The notes: a model not told the origin generated them from the sequence alone. Shown: positions 1 to 7,357, numbered from the stretch's first letter. The stretch: DNA of 13,478 bases from Nostoc sp. CHAB 5834 (GCA_020829485.1 JAIVFU010000149.1:1-13478); one strand, 5' to 3'. Made by a program: numbers and translations.

Positions 1-18
1 ACTTATTTTTTGCTCCAT

Positions 19-55
19 CTGGTTTTTTAGCCAGAGGCAATGGCTAAAAAACCAG
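19..55. repeat. Perfect 15-bp inverted repeat, 7-nt loop
   Basis: Bases 19-33 are the exact reverse complement of bases 41-55, with the loop gaggcaa between them. The arms are rich in A/T runs. It lies just upstream of the shortened comF reading frame. It could be a terminator of a gene left of the window or part of a small inserted element. The sequence alone does not decide. Confidence 0.6.
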
Positions 56-136
56 TTACTTTGTACTATATTTTGAATTCCAAAATCGGGGTTAATACTC
101 TATTTTTTTCAAAATGAGAATTACTGCCCGATTTCT

Positions 137-667
137 TTGTGGCAAAAGCCAATACCAGTATTTGGCTGGGGGGAGTATGGTGGCCCGGTAAAACGAGCGA
201 TCGCAGCGATGAAATACGAAAATCAACCCCAAATAGCTCGTCCTTTAGGTCACTGGTTAGGAGAAGCATGGTTGTTAAATTCACCAAGCCGAGATAGCCA
301 GCCTGTAGTAGTTCCCATCCCACTCCACCCTAGCAAGCAAAAGCAACGTAAATACAATCAAGCCGCACTCATAGCCCAAAGCTTCTGCGAAATCACTGGA
401 TTAAAATTGAAAGTAAACGGTTTAGCAAGAGTGCGAGAAACTGAAGCGCAATTTGGTTTATCGGTATCTAAACGAGAAAAAAACTTGGCTAACGCTTTTG
501 CTGTTGGCCAAGAATTTCGCCATCGCCCCCCAAATGTCCCAGTGCTGTTAGTGGACGATATTTATACTACTGGTGCTACTGCTAGGTCTGCGGTGGAAAC
601 ACTTCGTCAGGATGGAATTGTGGTCTTAGGATTAGTAGCAGTAGCCACTACCGTCAAAGACGGATAA
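137..667 (+). CDS. comF: ComF-family phosphoribosyltransferase, N-terminus missing
   Basis: This is a homologue of ComF, a cytoplasmic protein needed for uptake of single-stranded DNA during natural transformation. The phosphoribosyltransferase fold is visible. The PRPP-binding motif VLLVDDIYTTGAT is at residues 136-148. The segment PIPLHPSKQKQRKYNQ (about 60-75) matches the usual PxPLHxxRxRxRGFNQ block. The product is 176 residues from a TTG start, while the family is usually about 210-240 and begins with a four-cysteine zinc ribbon. No such ribbon is present here: the in-frame stretch back to the stop at 74-76 has no ATG and only one cysteine, and the other two forward frames upstream do not encode CxxC pairs either. 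The start at 137 is therefore nominal. Either a shorter functional form or a 5'-truncated pseudogene is possible. The body of the gene is intact and contains a HIP1 site at 197-204. Confidence 0.75.
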   Translation: MWQKPIPVFGWGEYGGPVKRAIAAMKYENQPQIARPLGHWLGEAWLLNSPSRDSQPVVVPIPLHPSKQKQRKYNQAALIAQSFCEITGLKLKVNGLARVRETEAQFGLSVSKREKNLANAFAVGQEFRHRPPNVPVLLVDDIYTTGATARSAVETLRQDGIVVLGLVAVATTVKDG

Positions 668-754
668 ATCAAGAATTAATGGGCAGACTTTAGCAGATAA
701 GTACATAAATTGACTGAATTACCCTATTTTTGTAGACAAAATTGCTTGAAATGT

Positions 755-1210
755 ATGAATAAAGTTTTTGCGGCAGGTTTAAAACAACTCATCATTATTC
801 CTGCCACATTGCTGGCAATAGGTATAAGTACAAGTGCAACTTTTGCTCAAAATAAGTTGTATAGTCCAATTCCTTTATCTAACAGTACTGAATTTTCCGA
901 TCGCCTCTCAGACAAAGATATTCCCACAGGTCAAGGTGGGTTTGCCCGTGATTATACAGTGAAGTTAGAAAAGGGCGATAATTTAGCAGTTGACCTGTCA
1001 TCAGAAAACTTTGACAGCATAATCACCCTGCTAGCACCTGATGGATCGACTTTGGCAGAAAATGATGATGGCCCTGATGGTAGTAGCAATTCCCTACTAT
1101 TTACTCGCATCGTAGAGACAGGGAATTATGTGATTCGTGTCCGCTCTTTTGGGGAAACTGGGATTGGGGCTTTTAAACTCAAGGTGACAAAGCTGCAACC
1201 GATTAAGTGA
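755..1210 (+). CDS. Secreted protein with a PPC-type beta-sandwich domain
   Basis: The product has 151 residues. I chose the ATG at 755 because it gives a clean signal peptide: N-terminal MNKV and lysine, a hydrophobic core at about 10-28, and an Ala-x-Ala-like site (ATFA|QN) near residue 31. The TTG at 710 would add 15 residues ahead of it. The rest, about residues 50-146, resembles the bacterial pre-peptidase C-terminal (PPC) domain. It has a leading DYTVKLEKGDNLAVDLSS strand pair, an acidic DSIITLLAPDGSTLAENDDG loop, and a closing GNYVIRVRSF...GAFKLKV. In proteases this domain is an accessory module removed or used at the surface. Here it stands alone, so a periplasmic or extracellular role is inferred and the partner is unknown. 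It is convergent with cobS, and no clear Shine-Dalgarno sequence precedes it. Confidence 0.75.
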   Translation: MNKVFAAGLKQLIIIPATLLAIGISTSATFAQNKLYSPIPLSNSTEFSDRLSDKDIPTGQGGFARDYTVKLEKGDNLAVDLSSENFDSIITLLAPDGSTLAENDDGPDGSSNSLLFTRIVETGNYVIRVRSFGETGIGAFKLKVTKLQPIK

Positions 1211-1213
1211 ATT

Positions 1214-1248
1214 AGTCATTAGTCATTAGTCATTTGTCATTGGGCATT
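1214..1248. repeat. Heptamer tandem repeat, core GTCATT
   Basis: There are five 7-bp units. The first three are perfect (agtcatt), followed by tgtcatt and gggcatt. The array begins immediately after the stop of the PPC gene. The core GTCATT is the same as in the long array at the end of the window, so the two belong to one repeat family. Confidence 0.8.
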
Positions 1249-1258
1249 GATTATTAAT

Positions 1259-1315
1259 TCTTTTCCCTCCCTCATCTCCCTCGTCTCCCTCATCCTCCCC
1301 TGCCCCCCTCATCTT
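1259..1315. repeat. Polypyrimidine tract with 9-bp repeats
   Basis: An almost purine-free + strand tract lies between the convergent PPC and cobS genes. It contains three consecutive 9-bp units at 1267-1293 (ctccctcat, ctccctcgt, ctccctcat). It abuts the cobS stop codon. No terminator hairpin is seen here. Confidence 0.65.
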
Positions 1316-2087
1316 AAAAAACGGTCAGTACACAGAGAAATAAGGCTTCAGTCCACTCAACGACTGCGCCGTAGGTATCTCCTGTATGTCCGCCTAATTT
1401 GTGGTTGAACCACGCACCAGTTAAAGTAGCGATCGCACTTCCAGCAATTATCATTGCCAGTGCGAGAAATAGCTGCTGTTTATCTATCAACCAAACTAAA
1501 CCACTCAAACTAAACAGCAACAACAATCCTGGTAACAAATCTTTGTAAGAACGAATGGCTTGTTTGTGAAGCGCACCTTTACCAGTTGGTTTCAGATAAG
1601 GATATCGGGCGATCGCTACCTGTTGTCCCCAACGTCCCCAGCCACAAGCAGCCATCAGCAACAACCAACGGTTTTCTGGCATATCCGTCAAAGCTGCTAT
1701 TTTTAAGATCACCAAGGCGATCGCTGCCATTGCCCCAAATGCACCTGTAGCACTATCTATCATCACTTCCAGCCGCCGATTTGGATCGCCCACTGCCAAA
1801 CCATCGGCAGTATCCATTGCCCCATCTAAGTGCAATCCTCCAGTTATGGCAATCCAAAGGCTGACTACTAAAGCACTACGAGTTAACACTGGCATACCCA
1901 GATAATCCATCCCCGTATCCAGTAATCCTAAAATTCCCCCAATTATTAACCCTACAACCGAAGCAAGACGTGCCACTTCCCGAAAGTCTAATCCGTCCAA
2001 ATACGGTACTGGAATACTTGTATAAAATATAATACTAGCTGCCAGCTTTAACAGCAGCTTTTTCCACCACTGTTGCTGTTTCGTCAT
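1314..2087 (-). CDS. cobS: Adenosylcobinamide-GDP ribazoletransferase (cobalamin synthase)
   Basis: This enzyme joins adenosylcobinamide-GDP to alpha-ribazole (phosphate), the last assembly step of the cobalamin nucleotide loop, at the inner membrane. The 257-residue length is normal for the family. Signature segments are FYTSIPVP (21-28), the metal-binding aspartate block [15 protein letters not shown] (83-97), DSATGAFG (111-118), and [11 protein letters not shown] (231-241). Several hydrophobic segments (about 42-56, 72-83, 119-134, 184-200, 206-225) fit a polytopic membrane protein. The gene contains three HIP1 sites. It stands alone on this strand with no other cob genes nearby, and I saw no convincing cobalamin riboswitch in the 377 bp upstream. 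Confidence 0.95.
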   Translation of the reverse strand: MTKQQQWWKKLLLKLAASIIFYTSIPVPYLDGLDFREVARLASVVGLIIGGILGLLDTGMDYLGMPVLTRSALVVSLWIAITGGLHLDGAMDTADGLAVGDPNRRLEVMIDSATGAFGAMAAIALVILKIAALTDMPENRWLLLMAACGWGRWGQQVAIARYPYLKPTGKGALHKQAIRSYKDLLPGLLLLFSLSGLVWLIDKQQLFLALAMIIAGSAIATLTGAWFNHKLGGHTGDTYGAVVEWTEALFLCVLTVF

Positions 2088-2464
2088 CTTAGTAACATTA
2101 ATATATGGTTAATTGCTAGATAATAGACTTGGGTTAAGTAAAACCAACATGAGCATACTTTAAAACTTTAGATAAGATTTACTTCTATTAGAGATTCTTC
2201 TTGAAAATTTTGTTATGCTGTTCTAAGTGGTAAATAAATAATAGAAGTACTTGGTTATACAAAATAACGAATGATTTAGGAAATTATAATTCCATCAGCG
2301 ATCAAAATTGGTGTTTTGTATTCGTTAACTAAAAACTTACTCAAAATTATTTAGACGATTGCCCCACAAAATTGATATTTTTTAAATGTAGGAAGTAAAC
2401 AAGCTATTCAATTATGACAGTTTAGCTATGTTGTCGCTCTCCTTAGCTCAATCGCTATTTTCCT
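2088..2464. other. AT-rich intergenic region between divergent genes
   Basis: These 377 bp separate cobS (leaving leftward) from the 2465 gene (leaving rightward), so promoters for both must lie here. I see no convincing -35/-10 pair, riboswitch fold, RNA gene or coding frame. The region is AT-rich with no notable repeats. Confidence 0.5.
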
Positions 2465-2917
2465 ATGAGTCACCATCTACCCGACATCAGGATACCAGCT
2501 CCGTGCATTATTAACACGGGCATCATTGTGAATAAGCTCGACATCCGGCGATTGCTGACAGACTTAGGTCGAGTCCACTACATCTACACCCAAGAAGATA
2601 AGGTACTGAGCCAGGGTGAAGGGGATGTGATGGAAGTTTTCGCCAATCCGCAAAGGTCTACCTTAGTGGCTAACCACGCGCTATATCTGAATGTTTGTAG
2701 TTTTGATTACTTGGAACTCAAACAGTCGTCGCAACAAGAAACCTATTTTGATTTGATGCAAGAAGGAGTGTGTCTGCGGTTGATTCCCCGCTCAACCCCC
2801 CTACAAGAGCGACGAGAGCGAACCTTCAATGTCAGCGCCATAGAAGCGATGATGGAGCAAGTCCTCTCAGCTAGGTGGGATGCAGAAATTGACGATGACT
2901 GTTCTGATTCTTTCTAA
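2465..2917 (+). CDS. Conserved-looking cyanobacterial protein of unknown function
   Basis: The product has 150 residues and starts at an ATG, with no clear Shine-Dalgarno sequence ahead. I do not recognise a named domain. It is soluble, with no signal peptide or membrane segment. It has a mixed alpha/beta pattern in the first 110 residues, including KLDIRRLLTDLGRVHYIY and LNVCSFDYLELK. A basic stretch, RSTPLQERRERTF, follows, and the C-terminal tail is acidic (EIDDDCSDSF). Codon use and base composition match the resident genes. The tnpB element was inserted about 80 bp downstream of its stop. A role cannot be inferred from context. Confidence 0.7.
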   Translation: MSHHLPDIRIPAPCIINTGIIVNKLDIRRLLTDLGRVHYIYTQEDKVLSQGEGDVMEVFANPQRSTLVANHALYLNVCSFDYLELKQSSQQETYFDLMQEGVCLRLIPRSTPLQERRERTFNVSAIEAMMEQVLSARWDAEIDDDCSDSF

Positions 2918-2966
2918 ATAACAATTAGTACAGTATATACTCGTAAAGTTGGTAACGAGGTTAGTA

Positions 2967-2986
2967 GTGAACGCTTAAGTGTTCAC
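2967..2986. repeat. 20-bp near-perfect palindrome
   Basis: The sequence gtgaacgcttaagtgttcac equals its own reverse complement except at one symmetric position pair, which would still form a G-T wobble in RNA. It lies between the 2465 gene and the left end of the tnpB element. It may be a weak terminator or a protein-binding site. Confidence 0.55.
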
Positions 2987-3010
2987 GAAAACTCAACGAA
3001 TCGCGGGAGT

Positions 3011-3040
3011 CCCCACCAGTAAACTCTTAGTAGGGTGGGG
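3011..3040 (+). repeat. Left-end hairpin of the tnpB element
   Basis: The stem is CCCCACC (3011-3017) with GGTGGGG (3034-3040) and a 16-nt loop. Subterminal hairpins like this are what the TnpA transposase of IS200/IS605 elements binds. The same stem occurs at 5857-5907. Confidence 0.65.
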
Positions 3041-3226
3041 AGGAATAGCAGGTAATGAGGAGTCTTGCCTATTGCCGAGTTTGTCCACAGGACAAAAAGG
3101 AAATGGGTGAGCGACGAATTACCCTTGGGGTTCAAAATCCATAAGAGGGAAACCCTCAAGACCGCGTTTTTCACCAATTCCATAATCTTCACAAAAGTAT
3201 CTCATGTATTGAGGTATTATAAGCTT

Positions 3227-4492
3227 ATGAAACAAGTCCTGACAGTATCGTGTAAAATCCAAGTCACACCTGAACAAGTTGCCAAAATTGATGCGACGTT
3301 GCAGGCTTTCGCAGATGCTTGCGAATATGTGAACAAAACTGCACCACCAACTTTGGTAAACGAATTGGCGATGCAGTCCTTGGTTTATCACGATGTCAGG
3401 GCGTTGTTTGGATTGTCTTCTCAGTTGGCAATTCATGCGGTAAGGAGAGTATCTGGAAATCGCAAAACTGCCAAACAAAAAGGAAAGCCAGTTACGGGGT
3501 TTGCGCCGACCTCTGCCACCTACGACGTGAGAACATTCAGCTTTCGAGAAAAAGACTGGACAGCTAGTTTGACGTTGATTGGTGGTAGGGAAAGGTTCAT
3601 TCTTGCAATAGGTAATTACCAAAGGGGATTGTTGAAGGGACAAAACCCGAAAACAGCAACTTTGGTAAAACGCAATAATGGCACATACTACCTGAATATT
3701 CAGCTTGAATCCGAACCACCAACGCCAGAAGATACTGATAAGGTATTGGGCGTTGACCTCGGACGCACAGATATCGCAGTTACCTCTGATAGCGAAGCGG
3801 TAGCGAGTCTTCGAGCGTCTGGGGATAAATTTAGTGGGCAAAACATAACTAAGATTCGAGACAAATACGCCAGAGTTAGAGCGCAACTCCAACATAAGTC
3901 CGCGAAAGGCACAAGAAGTAGTCGGCGCAGATGTCGAAAACTTCAGCAACGGTTGTCGGGGAAAGAGAGGCGCTTCCAAACTCACATTAATCACGTTACC
4001 AGCTACCAAATTGTTAAGTGTGCCAAGGATAATAATCAGATAATTGCCTTGGAAGAGTTGGCCGGAATCAGAGAACGTACAAACGCTTTGCCGCGTAGTA
4101 AACGAGAACGCCGACTTTCTAACAGTTGGAGTTTTTATCAGTTGCGGCAATTCATGGCTTATAAAGCAATTAAATTTGGCGTGAAACTGATTCTTGTTGA
4201 CCCACGATATACAAGCCAAACCTGTCACAACTGTTTGCACATTCATCCAGTAAGAGGTGAATCGTATCGCAGTGGCAAGAGGTTTGTTTGTGGCCATTGT
4301 GGGTGGATTGGTGATGCTGATTTGAATGGCGCAAAGAATATTTCTGCAATTGGGGCTGTGATTGTAAACCAGCCTCGTGGTTCGGAATTGTCTTGTAAGG
4401 TAGATGTGCGTATTAGCAGAAATGCTGAGTACGTGCAACTAAGCTTGTTTGATATTTCCAGGGCTTCTGAAAGCCCCCACCTCAGCCATTAG
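3227..4492 (+). CDS. tnpB: TnpB RNA-guided nuclease, IS200/IS605 family
   Basis: TnpB is the transposon-encoded ancestor of Cas12. It is guided by an omega RNA from the element's right end and cuts DNA next to a TAM. The product has 421 residues from the ATG at 3227. The in-frame extension back to 3065 is left-end DNA, not protein. The RuvC-like residues are all visible: D177 in GVDLG, E276 in ALEEL, and D365 in DADLNGAKNI. The zinc ribbon is C333-x2-C336 and C355-x2-C358. The frame is complete and the stop lies inside the right-end hairpin, so the coding end and the presumed omega RNA overlap. Oddity: residues about 189-198 (SEAVASLRAS), just after the first RuvC motif, look like an in-frame insertion of a dispersed cyanobacterial repeat. 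No HIP1 site is present, unlike in the neighbouring genes. The catalytic set argues for an active or recently active protein. Confidence 0.93.
   Translation: MKQVLTVSCKIQVTPEQVAKIDATLQAFADACEYVNKTAPPTLVNELAMQSLVYHDVRALFGLSSQLAIHAVRRVSGNRKTAKQKGKPVTGFAPTSATYDVRTFSFREKDWTASLTLIGGRERFILAIGNYQRGLLKGQNPKTATLVKRNNGTYYLNIQLESEPPTPEDTDKVLGVDLGRTDIAVTSDSEAVASLRASGDKFSGQNITKIRDKYARVRAQLQHKSAKGTRSSRRRCRKLQQRLSGKERRFQTHINHVTSYQIVKCAKDNNQIIALEELAGIRERTNALPRSKRERRLSNSWSFYQLRQFMAYKAIKFGVKLILVDPRYTSQTCHNCLHIHPVRGESYRSGKRFVCGHCGWIGDADLNGAKNISAIGAVIVNQPRGSELSCKVDVRISRNAEYVQLSLFDISRASESPHLSH
3791..3820 (+). repeat. 30-bp repeat inserted in frame within tnpB
   Basis: These bases run agcgaagcggtagcgagtct and then tcgagcgtct. 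They resemble a GC-rich short repeat (agcgaagcggtagcgagtc...gagcgtc) that I recall as dispersed in Nostoc genomes. They add ten codons between TSD and GDKF of TnpB, where the family usually reads straight through (S-x-G-x-KF). The length is a multiple of three, so the frame is kept. Confidence 0.55.
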
Positions 4493-4503
4493 GCAGGTGG
4501 GGG
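4474..4503 (+). repeat. Right-end hairpin of the tnpB element
   Basis: A perfect 9-bp stem CCCCCACCT / AGGTGGGGG has a 12-nt loop that can itself pair gcc with ggc. The tnpB stop codon (4490-4492) lies in the loop. The hairpin is expected to close the 3' scaffold of the omega RNA, just before the guide. Confidence 0.75.
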
Positions 4504-4623
4504 TAGTTTACTTGCCAGTTTTTATGTTTGTCCATAATTTAGCCAAATAATATTAATCTTGCCCTAATACCATTTGGTTTTATGGCTGCTAGTTATGGAT
4601 TTCTGAAACTCTTTACCAATTAG

Positions 4624-5814
<1,191 letters not shown>

Positions 5815-5856
5815 CCAATGATCAATACCCAAACCATGTTAACGTGTCGCGGAAGT

Positions 5857-5907
5857 CCCCACCTTCTCTGCGAGACGCTACGCGAACAATGTACTCATAA
5901 GGTGGGG
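5857..5907 (+). repeat. Left-end hairpin with a nested short repeat
   Basis: The 9-bp stem CCCCACCTT / AAGGTGGGG is the counterpart of the stem at 3011-3040. Its loop is longer and contains ctgcgagacgctacgcgaac (5868-5887), which looks like one of the short GC-rich repeats scattered through Nostoc genomes. This suggests one repeat inserted into another. Confidence 0.6.
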
Positions 5908-5928
5908 ATTGTCAGCTCTTGATGAGGA

Positions 5929-6048
5929 TTACATCTGGAATTGATTTAAAACGTTGGTAAAAACAAATTCTGGATGTATGACGAATCCTACTTGTTTTTC
6001 TGATAGAATTATTTGGTCTTGACCATCAATGCCATAAGCGAAAACCAT
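5929..6048 (-). other. Short open frame of 39 codons, doubtful gene
   Basis: On the - strand an ATG at 6048 opens a 39-residue frame (MVFAYGIDGQDQIILSEK... to ...NQFQM) that ends at 5929. It lies wholly inside the gene-less element. The composition looks protein-like, but there is no Shine-Dalgarno sequence and I recognise no family. It may be a captured gene fragment or chance. Confidence 0.2.
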
Positions 6049-6255
6049 TAGCTTTTAGGTATATGTCGCAAGAAGAAGATTTGGGTCTTGGGAACCAGGA
6101 CTCCTGCCCTTGGAGGGAATTTCAGACCAACTAGAACTACGGAGTTCTGGAGGCTATTCCCGATGAATTGGGAAGCTCCGTCCGTCTTACGGCTGAGTAG
6201 TTCACGATACTTCTCAATTATGAAAGCTGTGTTGGATAGTTGGATTTAAACAAAC

Positions 6256-6393
6256 ATGGAAGCAGCACTTTTATTAGCAAAACTGCCTGAAGCATACCAA
6301 ATCTTTGATCCTTTGGTGGACGTTCTCCCAGTCATCCCCGTATTCTTCTTGTTGCTTGCTTTCGTTTGGCAAGCAGCTGTGGGATTTAGGTAA
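6256..6393 (+). CDS. psbK: Photosystem II reaction centre protein K
   Basis: PsbK is a single-span thylakoid membrane subunit of photosystem II, near CP43 at the core edge. The 45-residue precursor begins MEAALLLA and continues [20 protein letters not shown]. The mature protein in this family starts at KLPEAY, so an eight-residue leader is removed, leaving 37 residues. The transmembrane segment is about residues 24-41 and the C-terminus is QAAVGFR. The gene is complete with an ATG start. A strong terminator follows 20 bp after the stop, so it ends its own transcript. The gene-less IS605-type element ends only 50 bp upstream of the ATG, so the psbK promoter must lie in that short gap or inside the element, or else transcription comes through from tgt. 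Confidence 0.96.
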
Positions 6394-6413
6394 GTTAATC
6401 TATTTTTCAATTT

Positions 6414-6446
6414 ATAGGACAGGTACTATACCTGTCCTATTTTTTT
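6414..6446 (+). terminator. Rho-independent terminator after psbK
   Basis: A perfect 12-bp stem ATAGGACAGGTA / TACCTGTCCTAT with loop cta is followed directly by a run of seven T (6440-6446). Confidence 0.93.
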
Positions 6447-6563
6447 GTGGCACTATATTTTAGAAAGTTAATATTTATTAATATTTTGTAATGATTTAAT
6501 ATAATAAATAAGATGTGAATCAAGCCATGTCAATATGAAGCCTTGAAAGCCAAGCTTAGAGTC

Positions 6564-6570
6564 AAGGAGG
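6564..6570 (+). promoter_or_regulatory. Ribosome binding site deciding the ferredoxin start
   Basis: AAGGAGG is placed eight bases before the ATG at 6579. It supports that start over the upstream in-frame codon at 6543. It is the strongest Shine-Dalgarno sequence in the window. Confidence 0.9.
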
Positions 6571-6578
6571 AATCGGTT

Positions 6579-6875
6579 ATGGGTAATATCAAATTCGTTA
6601 AAGAGAATAAAGAAGTAGTGGCGGCAGATGGTGCCAATCTCCGGCTCAAAGCGATGCAAAATGACATTGATATATATAAATTCATTGGCAAGATGACCAA
6701 TTGCGGTGGTAATGGTCAATGTGGTACTTGCGTTGTCGAGATAGTCGAAGGACTAGAAAATCTTTCCCCCCGCACAGATGTAGAAAATCGCAAATTCAAA
6801 AAAAAGCCTGAAAATTACCGTCTTGCCTGTCAAACTTTAGTGAATGGCTCAGTCAGTGTAGTCACCAAGCCTTAA
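6579..6875 (+). CDS. 2Fe-2S ferredoxin-like electron carrier
   Basis: The 98-residue protein has a beta-grasp ferredoxin pattern and the four cluster cysteines C42-x5-C48-x2-C51 and C84 ([11 protein letters not shown] ... RLAC). The spacing CX5CX2C is shared with adrenodoxin-type and several cyanobacterial accessory ferredoxins and differs from the CX4CX2C of plant-type PetF. It probably passes single electrons in the cytoplasm or stroma-side space. The partner is not given by the sequence. It is unusually basic near residues 71-78 (RKFKKKPE). It lies between psbK (with its terminator) and psbM on the same strand, 161 bp before psbM. That hints at, but does not prove, a link to photosynthetic electron flow. 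A specific ferredoxin number is not assigned. Confidence 0.92.
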   Translation: MGNIKFVKENKEVVAADGANLRLKAMQNDIDIYKFIGKMTNCGGNGQCGTCVVEIVEGLENLSPRTDVENRKFKKKPENYRLACQTLVNGSVSVVTKP

Positions 6876-7036
6876 GTTTTCAAATCTGCCACTGCTTCAA
6901 TTTGTATCCAGTCAGTAGTCAAAATACTTACCAAAATTAAGTTTCCTGATTTTGAATTTAGAATTGGTATAACTCTGTCGTCGATGATGCTATCCTAAAT
7001 GTTGTTGACTGGAAATTTAAGAGAGGTTTTCTTGCC

Positions 7037-7153
7037 ATGCAAGTTAATGACCTGGGGTTCGTAGCGAGCATTTTGTTCGTACTAGTCCCCACTGTGTTTT
7101 TACTAATTCTTTACATCCAAACTGCTAGCCGCGAAGGTGGAAAAGATAATTAA
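7037..7153 (+). CDS. psbM: Photosystem II reaction centre protein M
   Basis: PsbM is a single-span thylakoid protein at the monomer-monomer interface of the photosystem II dimer. The 38 residues begin [20 protein letters not shown] and end SREGGKDN. The membrane helix is about residues 7-27. The start is an ATG with a modest GAGAGG ten bases upstream. It has its own terminator 21 bp after the stop, so it ends a transcript. The 161 bp upstream, back to the ferredoxin stop, has no terminator that I can see, so co-transcription with the ferredoxin is possible. Confidence 0.96.
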   Translation: MQVNDLGFVASILFVLVPTVFLLILYIQTASREGGKDN

Positions 7154-7174
7154 GAGTTTGTGTATCAAATAAAG

Positions 7175-7204
7175 AACCCCTGCACCAGTAGTGTAGGGGT
7201 TTTT
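7175..7204 (+). terminator. Rho-independent terminator after psbM
   Basis: The stem AACCCCTGCAC / GTGTAGGGGTT contains one G-T pair and has the loop cagta. A T run covers 7200-7204. Confidence 0.9.
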
Positions 7205-7268
7205 ATTTATCAATCACTAAGCTGATGCGCGTCTAAACTATATAAACACTTTTGATGTCGTTAACTGC

Positions 7269-7306
7269 TGACTGATGACTGTTGACGGGTTTTCAGTCAT
7301 CAGTCA
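7269..7306. repeat. Perfect 13-bp inverted repeat downstream of the usp gene
   Basis: TGACTGATGACTG (7269-7281) pairs with CAGTCATCAGTCA (7294-7306) over a 12-nt loop. It lies 50 bp beyond the 3' end of the minus-strand stress-protein gene and 65 bp beyond the psbM terminator. There is no T run on the - strand side, so a terminator role is only possible. The arms have an internal period (gactgat), typical of dispersed cyanobacterial repeats. Confidence 0.65.
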
Positions 7307-7357
7307 TCAGGTAAATGTACAATATTATTTGCCTAACAGCTTAACTCTATTTTGACT

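Larger units (their letters stand above)
2998..4511 (+). mobile_element. IS200/IS605-type element carrying tnpB only
   Basis: This 1514-bp element encodes TnpB but no TnpA transposase (IS1341-like layout). Left end: tcgcgggagt followed by a hairpin with CCCCACC (3011-3017) and GGTGGGG (3034-3040). Right end: a 9-bp perfect hairpin CCCCCACCT (4474-4482) / AGGTGGGGG (4495-4503), followed by gtagtttac. I placed the ends by comparison with the second element at 5844-6205. The first 20 bases of the two elements match at 17 positions, and both end in GTAGTTYAC. The base left of the element is preceded by TCAAC (2993-2997), and the right end closes with TTTAC (4507-4511), as expected for paired IS605-type cleavage sites. 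There are no target duplications, as usual for this family. Exact ends are inferred. Confidence 0.75.
5844..6205 (+). mobile_element. Gene-less 362-bp relative of the IS605-type element
   Basis: The first 20 bases match the left end of the tnpB element at 17 positions. A left-end hairpin CCCCACCTT / AAGGTGGGG (5857-5865 / 5899-5907) follows. The right end reads gaagctc, a small hairpin CCGT-ctt-ACGG (6182-6192), then gtagttcac. This matches the layout of the tnpB element, which ends gaaagc-hairpin-gtagtttac. TTAAC (5839-5843) precedes the element and TTCAC (6201-6205) closes it. There is no tnpA or tnpB frame inside. A short + frame ending at 6200 (EAIPDELGSS...) may be a remnant of a TnpB C-terminus. 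It is best read as a non-autonomous or decayed element. Its right end may still encode omega-RNA-like sequence. Confidence 0.6.

Noticed and set aside
66..323. 85-codon - strand frame opposite the start of comF
   Set aside because: It overlaps the conserved ComF frame and shows no family resemblance.
710..754. TTG start for the PPC-domain protein
   Set aside because: It would place 15 extra residues ahead of a normal signal peptide. The ATG at 755 fits export better.
2088..2464. Cobalamin riboswitch upstream of cobS
   Set aside because: I could not find a recognisable B12-box or a matching multi-stem layout on the - strand. The region is plain AT-rich DNA by eye.
3065..3226. N-terminal extension of TnpB by 54 residues
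   Set aside because: This part covers left-end DNA of the element and has no TnpB similarity. The ATG at 3227 gives the usual MKQVLTVSCKIQ start.
3119..4438. 439-codon open frame on the - strand opposite tnpB
   Set aside because: It is the antisense of a well-supported tnpB with all catalytic motifs. Its translation shows no recognisable domain and odd cysteine-rich composition.
6543..6578. Earlier start for the ferredoxin
   Set aside because: The AAGGAGG at 6564-6570 is correctly spaced for the ATG at 6579, and the extra residues would overlap that site.
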